NCBI GenBank assembly: GCA_035222895.1
Contig: JAVYIG010000035.1
Coordinates: 744,001-808,000 of the forward strand
DNA: 64,000 nucleotides
Direction: 5' to 3'
DNA from: Strongylocentrotus droebachiensis
Lineage: Eukaryota > Echinodermata > Echinoidea > Camarodonta > Strongylocentrotidae
The position numbers and the translations under genes are program-made. This document shows positions 12,991 through 26,543 of this stretch, piece by piece. The notes beneath the pieces were generated by a model. It was given only the letters and a program-made list of their open reading frames with translations, ran no database searches and was not told the origin of the DNA. Each line of letters starts with the position of its first letter. Within the stretch, counting starts at the first letter, position 1.

Positions 12991-14454
12991 GCACCTCATT
13001 CTGCTTCAAGTACCTAAGAAGATTCTTTCATGGCCGACCTATATTATCAGCTAGCCAAAGCACCATGAAAGACAGGATTACAATTTCGCTAAATACAGTA
13101 TGAAAAGAAGTTAAGGGGATTATGTCACGTATTTGGGTGGTGCTTCGGTGCATGCTTAAGATGGTGGCGTTAATAAAGAAAGTGATGAGATAGATGAAAG
13201 CCGACAGGTGAAGAAAATAAGGTGCAGACAGATACACTGATATTGGATTAAATTACTGCGCGGTGATTTAAAATTGACTATTCGATGGATTGGCTGTAGT
13301 CTGATAAACTGTTACACCAGAATTAAAGGAAGTTGGAGAATGGGCGAAAGTATCAAACGAATATTAGAAATAGTATCAATTAACGGGTATGGAATAATAA
13401 CTAGCAGTGGATGCAATGGTGCCCCCACACTTAAAAATCCAAATATTGCAAATCTTAAGTGTGCGAAAAAATTAAGTGCCCCTTGAAATGTTAGACCCAA
13501 AATACACTTATCAAATGAAAAAAAGTGCAAAATTATTTGTTGAGCCCTATTTTGTTCGACATCGTCTCCACTCGTCTGTATTATGAGGCAATATGTTATT
13601 TCGTTATAATATATATATATATAAATCATATTTATATTTATTCATTACTAAAGTCTTATATGAGCTCACTTAGAATAATTGGGTATCTGATTGAGGGATT
13701 ACATATCCCTCAAAACTGATGATTGGATTGAGTCAAATCGTTCCATGTTTCAACTCAATTATTAACAACACAGATTCTAATTGCCCCACTTCGTTCCGAA
13801 TTTTAATTATGATAATCATGATAATTATGATTCCCTTTACAATTGGAAACCCCTAACAACTCTTATATTTTGTTGACGATTACTAACATACTAGGCAGAA
13901 TTTACACTCATTGCAAGACTCGTTTTGTTGCTGTTACAAGACGTGAAGTCATTAGAGCTAGTAACTAATTCAAGCGATATTCCATGATGCCATTAATAAA
14001 ATGGGAACTACTCAGCCCAAATTAACATTCAATGTGGGCTTCTAGATACGTGTATTCACGACGCTATCGTAAAAGAGTTCAGGATAAACATTTACATACG
14101 ATAGTGTGTGATGTTTAACAATATAGCTCGAAATATCAATAATAGATAAAGGCTTGACATGGTTTTGTTTCCTGCTGGTACCTTCGACCCCTTCTCAATT
14201 TACCACCGAACATGGCCACCATTGTCTTAAATCTACTCATAAAGATTAAACATGAACATCAAACGACTAGGAATCAGGGTGTTATCAAAGATAGATATGT
14301 GGAAACATCAACACATGAATTAATAGACTAAGACGTGATTATTACGTTGGAGTGCCATCGTCATCGGTCAATTTTTTTTCTCTCGCGAAGAAAAGGTCCA
14401 TTCTCGCCTTGAGCGGTATGATACATCTAATAATAACCCGTATCTTGGAGTCGA
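12991..14454. other. Non-genic stretch
   Basis: No supported gene. A short (AT)n run lies at about 13608-13622, and a small hairpin (GAGGGATTACATATCCCTC) at about 13693-13711. Confidence 0.5.
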
Positions 14455-15040
14455 ATGGGGGTAGAAAGAGGGGGGATGGGTTGATGGGAGGAAGGAAAGA
14501 GGTGGTATGAGGGAACAGGGGAGAGTGGGGAACAGAGGGAGGGAGGGAGGGAAAACAGGTGGATAGAGGAAAAGGAAAGGGAGGGGGAATGGGGGAAACA
14601 AAATAATAGGGAAGAGAGTTAGAGTTAAGGCTACAAGATGGGAAATAGAGTTTTTTGGAGTGAGAGAGAAGAAGAAGCAGAGACTGTATAGGGAAGGAGA
14701 GACCACGAGAGAACGGGTACAACTACAGATTAGTAGGACTCAGAGAGAGAATGACAGAACGAGCGAGAGGAGGAGAAAGGGGAAGTCAAACAGAGGGGGA
14801 ATGAGAGGGGAGGGAAGACTAGATCACTACATATGTAGATAATAAGGAGTTGGAGGGATAGAGTAAAGGGTGTGAGATTAGGAGCGAAGGGAGAGAGAGG
14901 AAAAGAGAGACAAAGAGAGAAAGATATAGGTAAAGAACAGAGAGGCTGATGTCTGAGAGTGACAGGGTAGAGGATAGAGAGCAGGTCAGAGGGAAGGAAG
15001 AGGAGGCTGTCAGACAGACAGACAGACAGACGTAAATCCA
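14455..15040. repeat. Long purine-rich (GGGA/GAGA) tract
   Basis: About 585 bases are overwhelmingly purine on the + strand (GGGAGGGAGGG, GAGAGAGAG words), ending in a short (CAGA)n run at about 15010-15031. Long frames on the minus strand rich in Ser, Leu and Pro follow from this composition. Confidence 0.85.
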
Positions 15041-15839
15041 AATAAATCGATTAAGAACCATACGATCTTGATGTTGGTTTAGTCAGTTTCCAATATGGTG
15101 ATTTTGCTCTTTGCGCTTTGTTTTCTGCTGCCGCCACTGTAGGAGAAGACAGTTAATATCTCTCAAGAAATTTACAAATTGAAATTGTATTCTTTTCTCA
15201 ATCTCACAGACCTGTAAACATGATATAGAAACAAGTTGATACGCTTTGGAAACAACTCGTAAAAAATCGTGACAAACTCTGCGTATTAGAATCTGCATGT
15301 AGATGCATTGGCTTAGCTAAAGGGGCATGGGGAAAGAGCACCCCCCCCCTCATCGAATGGAGAAATTGAGGGGGTAGAAGTAAGGTAAAGGAGAGGAAAG
15401 AAAAGTGATCAGAAATTATTACAAGCCCATCCTACATACAACCTAAGGGGTGATTTCGTGAATTCACCGTCGTGCACTTACATCGACGCCCCTCCCCCCT
15501 AAAAAAAGACGTGTCCCTCTTTGGCTTGACTCACGCAATCCACTTTGTAGATGCTATTCTTTTTTTTGGTATCAAAGTCATTTTAAATTACAAGGCTAGG
15601 ATATACACCATATGATAGTAATCAGAGGAGTAGGAGAGTCCTGTTGCAATTACAAAATAGACAATGGCGAAATTAAATCGGCAGGAACATCCATCGCTGT
15701 TTTGAACAATAGTTGCCTCATTATTACAAAACTGTAAGGATCCATTGAAATCATGGATAATGAGTGTCATTTTTTTATTGTGGACATGTGGAAAGTTCGC
15801 ACTTAAGTGGTAAATTAGCTAATCAAAACTTTTACCGTA
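15041..15839. other. Non-genic stretch
   Basis: No gene supported. A C-run lies at about 15341-15349. Confidence 0.5.
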
Positions 15840-15905
15840 ATTAGTCGGTGGAAAGCGCTTTATAAGCACCGTTTTATTATCATTATTATTATTATCATTA
15901 GTCAT
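15840..15905 (+). repeat. Retroposon-like 3' tail: GCGCTTTATA plus (ATT)n
   Basis: GGAAAGCGCTTTATAAGCACC is followed by TTATTATCATTATTATTATT. GCGCTTTATA/GCGCTATATAAAT stems before a short tandem tail are typical of L2/CR1-related LINE and partner SINE 3' ends in many aquatic animals. Similar tails occur at 24.5, 44.1, 48.5 and 55.3 kb. Confidence 0.5.
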
Positions 15906-16830
15906 TGTATTTTATAATGCAATGGTTGTCGATCAGTAGCTGTGGGCAAGGAACCATGGTGGTCCAAGGACATACGTCATAATGAAGATGAAAAATAAAA
16001 ATGATGAGTTCAATTTCATCACTATCCATCCGTGGTATTTAGACTAATGCGTTCTCTTCGTAATGCATAACATACGGGCATGCCGAACAGTTTGTATAAT
16101 AGTAACGAAATTATCTAGCTTTTACCATCTATTCGAAGCAGCGCCGAAAGTTTGGCAAGTGTATCGGTCTTTATTTGTTTAAATGTTTCGCATGTTTTTC
16201 TGAAGAAAAAAAATGGTTTGTGAAAAATATAATGTGAGACTACAGATTTGTTTGCATATTGGGGGAACAAGGCCGTTTTTAATGTTTAAAGGCTAATGTA
16301 AGTATATATTTTTTCCGGACATGAACGAGTTTTTTTCCGAAGTCATTGAATTTTTATAATTCCACAACCCTGAGAGTGACTTTGTAATATACTCATATCC
16401 GACGTGTATTTCTTGCAGTAATTTTGGTTAATGAAATGTTATTAAAAACCGATGTTCCAGGATTTCCTCGAAACCCGATATTTTGCTCGCACCCTTTAAT
16501 ATTATTACTATGATTAATTGTGAAAATGTCAAGGTTTTTATCTAAGAAATATGATTCTACCTTTAAAATTATAGATTTTAATCCATACTACCCGCAATAA
16601 TGATACTTAATTTGTATCTTTATGATGTGATACTCAAAGTAATATGATAATAGCCACTTGATCTGGAAGGTGTCACAAAGGACGTGTAACAAAATATATA
16701 CAACCCAACCAGGGCGGCGGAGCGTCTTCCAAAGGGGGGGGGGGGCACCAACAACAAAAAAGGCATTTTCTGGAGGAAAAAGGGCAAATGAAAAGGAAAA
16801 CCTCAATACTAAAACACACACACACACACA
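15906..16830. other. Non-genic stretch
   Basis: AT-rich with no supported gene. A G-run at about 16734-16745 and a short (CA)n at 16815-16830 lie at its end. Confidence 0.5.
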
Positions 16831-17075
16831 GCCCATTCGTCTATCTGTTGCTCTGTTTTTATCTCCGCTTTTTCAATTGTACCCCTCACTTTCTCTCTCT
16901 CTTACTTCCATCTTTTTTCTGTTCCCAATAAACTCTTTCTCTACCTCTTCCCCCTTCATGTTAGTATGTCTATCTGTCTATCTATCAATCTGTATCTCTG
17001 TGTGCCCCTCTCTGTCTTTCTTCTGCTCCGTCTATGAACTTAGCTTAGGTTCATACCCCCCTCTCTTCTTTTATC

Positions 17076-17122
<47 letters not shown>

Positions 17123-17200
17123 GTATCACCCTCACCACTCTCGTTTACTAACCCATCCACTCACCCATCCACTCCTTCTCTCTCGTCGTATCTCTCCCCG
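16831..17200. repeat. Pyrimidine-rich tract with (CT)n
   Basis: CT/TCTG-rich simple sequence with a pure (CT)n run at about 17078-17119. The Ser/Leu-rich + frame across it is a repeat artefact. Confidence 0.85.
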
Positions 17201-17543
17201 ACAGAGAGGAGTGATTACAATCGATGGGGCAGGCCACAATGTCAAGCGAGCTGGAAAAAAGAATCGCGTTAATGCACGAGTATTAATTGCCTTCTAGCAA
17301 TCTCTGTATACACACTGACGTCTTATAATCCCATTTTGCAACGGCTGCATATATATATCTTAAAGTGTTTGATATGATAATATCATTTATTTCTATTTAC
17401 CACGCGACTATGATCACCAATCCCCACATACTATTTGACATTTCATAAATTAAATCCCACGAGAATGGGAATGATTACTTCCAAAATGGTATGAGAGATC
17501 TAAAGCTGGTCTCATGGTAATGGTAATGAATCTTCATGCTTTC

Positions 17544-17854
17544 AGCTAGTGGCGTAGTAGGAGTCCACGCATGGAGGGGCAATTGAACAATTGGGGAACA
17601 TTGCTTTTACTCGGAAAATGAATACCAAATCTACAAGGCTCTAATTATTCGAGGTGGGAGTGGGAGGTGGGAGGGGAGTGGGAGGTGGTCCAAATGTCTT
17701 CTTTTCTCGTGTTTTCCCCCTTCTTCTTTCCCCTTCTCCTTTTCCATTTTCTCTTGCTCACTCTTTCATTCTTTTTTATTTTGTACCACTCGTTTGGGGG
17801 ACACGTCCCCCCCCCCCCCGTGCCCCCCCCCCCCACCTCCTCCGTGCCACGCCG
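17544..17854. mobile_element. hAT-like MITE with 8-bp target duplication
   Basis: The flanks are ATGCTTTC (17536-17543) and ATGCTTAC (17855-17862), matching at 7 of 8 bases, the duplication length expected for hAT. The left end reads AGCTAGTGGCGTAGTAGG. The right end reverse-complements to CGGCGTGGCACGG, so the ends are short and imperfect. The interior is a G/C-run-rich non-coding stretch with two poly-C runs near 17810-17833. Confidence 0.55.
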
Positions 17855-17862
17855 ATGCTTAC

Positions 17863-18494
17863 AGCGGTTATGAAGCCTTATCAATATTGAAACACGTTGG
17901 GGGAAGATTCGTTCACTGAAATTAATTAGTCTAAGAGAATGCACAGCTTGCAAGGGGAAAAGAGGAGGAGACGAGGCGGAGATATATAAGGGAACCCATT
18001 ATATGCCAAAGAAGATTTATTGGAAACATGACTATGACATTTTAGTCCTCTTCGTCTCTCAGTTTGTCACTCAGTAGCCTATTTTGCGCTCATTTTTTTT
18101 TCCTCTACTCTGTTGCTTTTCTCCCAATGGCTTCTCATTTTTAATACCTCTTGCACTTCAATTACTTTTCGTTACTTTTGTTGGCATAACAAAAATGTCC
18201 CTCTGTCTCTCATTTAACACTTTATCTCTATCGCTTTAAAACAGTATTGCTGCTATATAACGACACTCAAGATTGCAATACCAGTTTGATGCATTTCAAA
18301 ATGATTGCAAAAGGCGATAATATAAAACCAGCTTCTGTGATAGGATGGTTTACATCTATTTCCTCAAAAGATCACATATCTCCTTAAATTGGTGCATTCT
18401 TGAAATCCAATATTTATGCTTTCAGCAATCTTTGGGAAGGCATCTCTAATAAAATAGGACGGAGAAGGAATGCTGCCCTAGAAACAAAATGTTC
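17863..18494. other. Non-genic stretch
   Basis: No gene, repeat or transposon end could be supported. Confidence 0.5.
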
Positions 18495-19112
18495 CTATCT
18501 AAAGATGATGATATGACAGTGCTCTATTTACCTCAGCTCAAGTACTAGAAAATTCGTCCAGTTTATTTTGTTCCCACCCCCTTGACATGTACACCCTGAC
18601 TCCGGGAACCGATTTTTTAAATCGTTATCTTCATTTTTTTCGGGGGGTAATTTTATAAGGAAGACCTCGAGGCTTTCATGAGCATCAGAATATGGCTCCT
18701 ATGTAAAAACGATGATATGACAGTGCTCTATTTAGCTCAAGTACTGGAAAATTCGTCCAGTTTATTTTCTTCCCACCCTATTGACATGTACACCCTGACT
18801 CCGGGAACCGATTTAAAACAAAATCTTTATCTTCATTTTTTCAAGGGGTTCTTTTATGAGGAGGACCTCAAGCCTTTCATGAACATCATACTATGGCTCC
18901 TATGTAAAAACGATGATATGACAGTGCTCTTTTTACCTCAAGTACTGGAAAAACCGTCAAGTTTATTTTCTTCCCACTCGATTGACATGTACACCATGAC
19001 TCCAGGAACCGACTTTTTAAAATCTTTATCTTCATTATCATTACTATTTTTTCAGGGGGTACTTTTATGGGGAGAACCTCAAGCCTTTCATGGACATTAG
19101 AACATGGCTCCC
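18495..19112 (+). repeat. Three tandem copies of a ~203-bp unit
   Basis: GATGATATGACAGTGCTC begins units at about 18505, 18711 and 18912, giving periods of 206 and 201. Each unit continues through CTCAAGTACTGGAAAA, GACATGTACACC and GACTCCGGGAACCGA to a TTTCATGA...GGCTCC end. A 140-codon frame (18678-19100) is open across the last two units, but the protein has no recognised domain and the first unit is not open in the same way. I read it as a minisatellite rather than a gene. Confidence 0.85.
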
Positions 19113-21445
19113 ACACACATATATTTCCTCATGATATATGAAGAGTCTGTGTTTTAGGATTGTATCACTCGATTCTGGAAAGATCTAATAACCACGGCTT
19201 TTCAATCATCTGCCACTCAAAGCAGATTTTATCGGAAATGAAGTGATGCTCCAAATTTGTTCTGCCTTTGATTTTTATAGTAGGAGTATAGTTAACGAAG
19301 TTGAAAACCGATGATTCATTGAAGGATTGCAATACAGATTGTATTAACGTTTAATGAACACGAATAGGTACTACTTCTAATTTGTTAGAAATCAACATAC
19401 ATATTTCATATCGCAGTAAACAAAGGTCACACCTTTCTTTGTAGAAAATCGAAAGCCTGGAAGATTGTGCAGTAAATTATACTTTTCCTTCTAATATTTC
19501 CAACAAAGGTTTTTCTTGAGTGATATAAAACCTCATGTAGAAGCAACCTCGACCAAATCTTTCCATTTTCAAACCGCCGATATATCAATAAAAATTCCTA
19601 TCCGCCACGAAAGCTATTGCATTGTTGGTCCAGCGAATCATGACTTTTACGAGTCTTTCAGCTATCTCCCTCCAATAGAATACTCACATTTCAGCCTTCC
19701 AACTGCTTCATGTTGTACCTGCATGTATTAACAAGTGCATTGCATTTTAAGTGTAAAGTGCACCTCTCAGGCACTATTTTCCTGCTCTTTTCTATACTCT
19801 TCATTTGTTCCATCATTGCATCATTGATGCCGAAGGCTTGTTTCTCATTCTACGTTGGCTAATGGGGTTACTTCTAAAAGATGGCAAAGTACAAGGTACA
19901 CGCCGTCAGGAAACACGAGGACATTACCCATTAAAGATAAGAAGACAAATAGAAGAAATACCAAGAAGCAAAAAACAAAAAAACAAGCAGAGAGAGAGAG
20001 AAATGGGAAAAAATCCTTCAAGATTGGATAAATACTGCCTCTGAAGACACACATTATCTTATTCTATTTTGCTTGCAATTTTATTGTAAATAAGATTAAT
20101 ATCACGAAACAAAAATGGATCAAACTAATGATACGCTATCTCCCATTGATTCTGTCCACATTGAATATGATATTGGAACTACTTAATATGATTACTATCA
20201 AGATACATATCAGCTATATACTGTGTGACTCATATGTGCCAGTAAGCACTTTCTATTGTAAATTCGTTGCCGCTTGTCATGTTTGGCTGAGCCGACTGTG
20301 ATTTGTATCTTCGCACAAAAAAGAGAAAATGCATATGGCTAGCTTCATTATCTTTATTCATACAGAAAAATTCATTGTTTCATGGGTCATTTTATCATTG
20401 GTTTAGATTTTTACCGGCTTTTCGAATTAGCAAGCAAGCTTTTATCCATTGGTCATTGACAAATCAACTGATTTTCTTCACTAAGCATCATGCTGTCTGT
20501 TGCCTCGGAATCAATGGAGCGAATATAGGTGATAGTATAGCCAGAGTCCCTATTCAGTGAAGGATAAATCCTTGCAATTGAGGCGGATTCTTTCTCCTCT
20601 CTTGGCCAGAAATGAGATTCAACGTCAATGATATGAGCCTCCTTCAGTCCTGTAGGTTTTGATAAGTCAGTATAAGGGCTATTTTTTGTTCCTTCAATCT
20701 ATCCGTTAGTCCTGTTTCTCAGACATAGGAACTGCCACAATCAAGACAACTTATTTTAAGTATCACTTGGTTACCGAGAGAAGTGGTGATCTCATTGCAA
20801 AAGAAATCACGTGCAAATGGGACAAGTTATCTAAGGAAGAAATCTCATTTGGGATTATCTAGAGGACATTATATATTGTTTGTGACAGTTACATTCATGG
20901 ATAACTATCGAGGCAGCAGACAGCAACATAACTGTGCGAAGAAAACAGAAAGCACTAGGCCTAGGTAATACAAAAAAAGCGGGCCCCGCTAAATTTTGAG
21001 ATTGGTAGAAGCTTTAACCACAAATTCATAGTAATCTCTGATTCTCCTGTTTGTGTAAACGAAGAACAGTTTTATTGCAATTTATAAACATCAATTATAT
21101 TTACATTTCTGGAACGGTATTTCATCATGGTTTATCCTGGTATGTTGTTTCTGTGGCGGAGATTTTGAAGATGCATATTTTTTCTTTACCTTTCCATCAT
21201 CAAAATCCAACCATGCAATGATTTAGCAAGAAACAGTACAGACGCATTACAGAAATTGGTCTCTTGATGAGTGACTTGTAGACATGGATAGATTATTGAG
21301 ATATGATGACGAGCTACATATTGTTTCGATCAGGTTGAGTTATTCCAGCCTTAACCATGACCTTCATTGCATTGTATGCAGTCATAGGAGATACACGTCA
21401 TGTTCAGATTAACTCCAGCATAGCCAGTAATTCAGTGGGTGAGCT
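19113..21445. other. Non-genic stretch
   Basis: Scattered short frames with no recognisable domain, and no repeat boundaries identified. Confidence 0.5.
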
Positions 21446-21990
21446 GTTGTTGTTGTTTGCTTGATTTATCTGATTGTGAAGAAATCATTCATGTGTGTGC
21501 TTGTAAATAAGCAACAAGGGGACCGGTAGCTTTAGTCCCCTCCAAGAGACTTGGTAATGAGGATTAATGCCTAAGCAAAGGGCACTAGCACGTCAAATAT
21601 GCACCTCTTGTTGTCGGACAACTTTATTGTTGCTGTTTGCTTATTTTATCTGATTGCGGAAAAACATTCATGTGTTTGCTTGTAAATAAGCAACAAGGGG
21701 AGCGGTAGCTTTAAGTCCCCTCCAAGAGACTTGGTAATGAGGGTTAATGCCTAAGCAAAGGGCACTAGCACGTTAACTATGCACCTCTTGTGGTCGTACA
21801 ACTTTATTGTTGCTGTTTGCTTGTTTTATCTGATTGCGGAAAAACATTCATGTGTTTGCTTGTAAATAAGCAACAAGGGGAGCAGTAGCTTTAAGTCCCC
21901 TCCAAGAGACTAGGTAATGAGGATCTAAATGCCTTAGCAAAGGGCACTAGCGCATCGACTTTGCACCTCTTATGGTTGTACAACTTTATT
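21446..21990. repeat. Tandem array of three ~180-bp SINE-body units
   Basis: CTTGTAAATAAGCAACAAGG recurs at about 21500, 21679 and 21859. Each unit carries AAGTCCCCTCCAAGAGACTTGG, TAATGAGGATTAATGCC and AAAGGGCACTAGC. This is the same core, in the same orientation, as the SINE at 46765-46944, but no tRNA-like head is present in any unit. Copies two and three are closer to each other than to copy one. Confidence 0.8.
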
Positions 21991-22659
21991 CTCTGTGATC
22001 AATTCCTACATTAGCTGATTTTCTTATCTTCAACCCTAGACCCAACATTGTACCTAAATCTAACTCTAACCCAACACCTATCCTTAAAAACCAGGTGCAA
22101 CACCAACCCTATATCTCTGAAAAAATAAAGCCAGAGAAAATGTTGCAAAACAAAATAAAAATGGATAAAAAGTCCTTTATTAACTTAAAAATGAAAAGCC
22201 TTGACGCTGATATCGTCCACTATATGCACTTTATAAAGCGATGTTTTTGTTATTAAAGAAAAACAAGTTTTGTCTCAAATACCATAAAATATTGTGTTTG
22301 TTGGTTTTCTCTATCTGAACATAGCAAGGCGTTGATAAATAACATACTCCGATGTTCATAGGTTTGATTAAACATGATTTATATGTGTAATGTCAAATGT
22401 GAATGTTTCAGAATAAAAAAATAAGATGATTATATGCAGATTAAATTATAACTGGAGGCTGAGCGAATGCTCTCGCAGGGGGGATGTCATTAATTGGAAA
22501 GCATCTATCACATAGTTATTCATGACCAACTGAAGTTTGTCTTCTGTAGTCTAGACTTATGTATTTATTAATCTCATTCTTTTGTATAGATGCAATTAAA
22601 CGGTGTAGATGATAGTGAATGAAATGATAGGGGCTGTGGAAGAGCATAAGGAAGAGACA
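21991..22659. other. Non-genic stretch
   Basis: No gene supported. About 22030-22090 has degenerate AACCCTA/CCTAA words. Confidence 0.5.
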
Positions 22660-22965
22660 ACGAGAGGGAAGTGAAAAAGATGTGCACACGTAGTTCGTGT
22701 GTATGTGTGTGCGTGTGTGTGTAGGAGATAAAGAGAAAGAGAGAGATAGATAGCGAGAGGAAGTTTGAGAGTATATAGGGGAAAGGAGAGAGGCAAATGG
22801 TTGAGAGAGAGAGAGAGAGAGCAGTGTTGAGAGACAATATTTTCGAGAGAGAGAGAGAGAAAGAGAGGGAGATATACAGACAGACAGATACAGATACAAT
22901 CGCAGATAAAAAGAGAGAGAGAAAGAGATAAAGAAAGGGTGGTGTAGAGAGCCAACTAGAAAAAA
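22660..22965. repeat. GA/GT-rich simple repeat tract
   Basis: (GT)n at about 22697-22722 is followed by imperfect (GA)n and (CAGA)n words. Minus-strand Ser/Leu/His-rich frames here are artefacts. Confidence 0.85.
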
Positions 22966-23475
22966 AAAGTATTAATACAAATTATGCTACTGTCACTTGA
23001 TCACGCCAAACACAACTTATTCATTAACTTAAAATATGAGGGGAAAGAAAGGGCAGAATGCTTCGTCTTCCTACCATCTCGCCTTAAGATATCCGTCACT
23101 TCTACTGCTCAACTGAACGCGGCTATACTTTGAATCGCTGCAAAGAGCAAAGATCTATGCTCATTTTATCTCATTTTGAAAGGTTTAACTCCAGGAAGAT
23201 GAATCGTTGCTCCAAATAATATGGCAGCCAGGGCGTCAAAGCTTAATTAGTGTGACTTTGTTGGCTGTGAATCCTGTGATGGTCTCTCAAATTGAGTGAT
23301 GATAGTCGCTCCAACTGCATGCATTCATGTTTAATATAGGAACATCATCTAGTGTACATAAATTGTCCTTTACTCATAAAGCAACGATGAAATGGTGGTG
23401 GTGATTATAATGATGATGATTGCGAAGTGATAGACATGACCATTAAAAGGAAAGATGATGGCGGTATAAATGGGT
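22966..23475. other. Non-genic stretch
   Basis: No gene or transposon end supported. Confidence 0.5.
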
Positions 23476-23512
<37 letters not shown>

Positions 23513-23564
23513 AATGATTATGATGATGATGATGACGATGATGATGATGATGATGAAAATGATT

Positions 23565-23597
<33 letters not shown>

Positions 23598-23606
23598 ATG
23601 ATAAAG
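23476..23606. repeat. (GAT)n triplet microsatellite
   Basis: About 130 bases of GAT/ATG triplets with two AAAATGATT interruptions. The poly-methionine frame here is a repeat artefact. Confidence 0.95.
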
Positions 23607-24535
23607 GTGATAATTATGGTGGTAATATAGATGATGTTAGCGATAGCGATACCTTAAAGAGTGTTGTTGATGACGGTATCATTGTTAATGATTATCTATC
23701 TCAGTTGTCTTGAATCTTTAACTAGATACATCTTCGTCTATAAATTTCATTATGCAGGTTTGGAAGCTTCTAAATGAATTTAAAAAATAAAAAAGACAAT
23801 GTTTTTTTTAAACTACAACAATTCTATAGGTAGTCCTTTTCTTCTCATCCAATAATGCATACAACAGCCAGCTATTGTCCATCGCTCCGACATTGAGGCA
23901 AGCGACACCTTTAAACCAGATGAAACGACTCAAGAACGAAGAGTAGATGACGATGATGGGCTTGCTTCATTATGATGATTGAAGATTGTGTGCGTAATAG
24001 CAAGACAAACCGTGTCATTCGCGTGCCACAGTAACAGGGGATTTCTTATCACACTTCTTGTTTTTACGCCAAGAAAATCGTGTTGGGCCCACTTCTCCAG
24101 CGCATCCTCCCTTCTTTATGAGGGTCGAAAAGGTGGAGTGGCAATTCCGAACGATCTATTATCTAACTGACACGTATTAAATGGCAGTTATGATAATGGC
24201 TGTTATGTCGTCGTGGAAAGTAGAGAATGTTTGTTGAACATGTTTCTCTCTCCCTATAAAGTGATCAGTCGCTAAACTTTGGGTTTGACAATTTAGATAA
24301 TGGAACTTCCTTTGGTTTCGGAGAAATATACGGCCATTTGCATGAAGTACTTTGACTTGTAGCGTCAAGACATTTGGAAATCCTTTTGTCCAATTTTCCA
24401 GGCTTTCATGCTTATATTTGTTTTCTTTAGTAAGATGCTAATTAGAATTGACATCGCGAATGGAAGCATCTATGCCGATTTCATCTATCCATGATTCGGC
24501 GCCAAATGACTCAAGGTAGCTCGGCTAATGCCGGA
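23607..24535. other. Non-genic stretch
   Basis: No gene supported. Confidence 0.5.
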
Positions 24536-24770
24536 GTAAGGATTGTACAGTGCTTAAAAAAATATTAGTACTAAGCGCTGTATGAATATTATTATTATGA
24601 ATATCATTATATCATTTTTATTGTAAACATCATTATTATTACTTTTACATCAATTGTCATTGTTTTTATTATTACTATAATTATCGTTATTATGAATTAA
24701 TATTAATGGTATGTTGATGATGATGCTGATGATAATAATAATGATTATTATTATTATTATATATATATTC
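24536..24770 (+). repeat. Retroposon-like tail with long (ATT)n
   Basis: ACTAAGCGCTGTATGAATATT is followed by about 180 bases of imperfect ATT/ATC/GAT triplets. It resembles the GCGCTTTATA plus (ATT)n tail at 15.84 kb but is more decayed. Confidence 0.45.
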
Positions 24771-26539
24771 CCGTACGTTGGCTAGGTAATCATCTACTCG
24801 TAAATCAAGTAAAGTTCAGTGCAACAGTGAAGCATCCATGGCCGATCATTTTGTTACCTGAACTCTTCCCCCTCCCCCTTCCCCAACTCCTTCTCCCTAC
24901 GATCACCACTCTCCGCCTGGTATCATTTATTTGAATAATGCCAACGAATTGTGTATTGTCTGTCTATATGTCTCCGGGGCCTTTAATCATGTCAATATCA
25001 GCTCTGATTTTGGCAATAATTGATCAACTACGTCAATCTGACTTTTTCCAAATGGCAGCTCGTCACTAACTACACCTAATAAGCCAATCAAATTATCTGG
25101 ACAAAAGCATGTTTACATACTGTCATTTTTAGTGACGAGTCGAAGCGAAATCACAGGTCTCGCTCTCTTTATTGTATAGCAAGGCTTCATAAAACATTTA
25201 TTATAGTGTACAACGTGCTCGGTGAATCTTTTGTATATGTACCTTCTCATGATGTATGATCTGCTACTCACTTTGTTGGCTATTTGCACGAGAATTCAGG
25301 GTAATCAAGTAATATGCATATTGACTGTACATCAAATGTCACTCTATGTTAAATTCTGGAATTATGATATCAACCATTATACTGACAGTATTATAATAGC
25401 CCTTTTTTAAAGGGAAATATATCGTAAGGTATATAGAGTTATGCATATTGTCTTGAACAGCAATATCATACGTTGCACGAAACATCAATGGTATTGTTTA
25501 ATAAATGTAAAATGGGTACGACCCCCCCCCCCCCCCCCCCTCCTACCCCTATCTTTACTCGAGTTGAGATTTACAGGCGCTACATTACTGGCACCGACAA
25601 AACGAGTTATGGTTCGGATCATCGTGTGTTGGTTGAAGGAGAGTCGACTGTACTTAGCCCGCACCTGTGCCTATAGTTACACCATTGTAACACGATATTC
25701 TCCTCTATACGATGTACCATTCAGCTGGGAGCAGAATCACGACAGTTTTCACTATAGGTGTGATATTTTTCAGTGAAAGGAAATCTTACAGGCATTTAGT
25801 AGGCCTACACATTCAATCCAGCATAGAAGGGAATTTCTCGTGCACTATACAAGCAGAATCAATGACAATTGATATGGCCCGAGTGTATAATTTTATTTCA
25901 TCTGATATAGTTTTAGTTTTACCAGAAAGCCCTTATAATACTCACAACATACATTCAAAGTTACTAATGTTTTGCATAATAAAATGGGTCAATTGAGCCA
26001 ATGACATACATCATGCTCTTTTTATAATATAATAACTTATCAATATCGTACCTAAATTTCTATAATGCATAGTTTTTAATTTGTACAATTAAAACGATCG
26101 CGAATACTTTGATAAATCACCTCAAGGGCAACTTCAATACTCGATTGTAAATCCCCCCAAAATTACTTAATTCTTTATTGTAATGTTTACATATAAAATT
26201 TAATTATTATTTAGTTTTCCATGATTACTTCATGCAAGGAATGCAGGACGTTTGTCTAACTTGCCTATTGACTTGTTAGCCTTACTGAGATGAATTTAGC
26301 GTTTATTAATGAAAACCTGAAGGCAGAAGACATATGATACTCCGAATGATAAAATGAACTATTTTTCTACAGAATATTCCAATGAATATAAAATAAACAT
26401 TCAAAATAAACTTGGTTCTACACAGTCTATTCCATGGCGAAAGAAACCGCTGATAGCATCGAGACACAAAATTAACTCTTCTTTTGCTTAGAGCGTTCCA
26501 TTGGCATGAGATGAATGATAGTCTGATCAGCCGACATGG
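24771..26539. other. Non-genic stretch
   Basis: No supported gene. A C-run of about 20 bases lies near 25522-25541, and frames across it are low-information. Confidence 0.5.
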
Positions 26540-26543
26540 TTAA

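Noticed and set aside
12671-13103. 112- and 128-codon frames on opposite strands
   Set aside because: They cover the CA-rich tandem duplication and read His/Thr/Pro or Cys/Val repeats without a domain.
14342-15061. Ser/Leu/Pro-rich frames on the minus strand
   Set aside because: Produced by the purine-rich tract on the + strand; no domain or splice signal.
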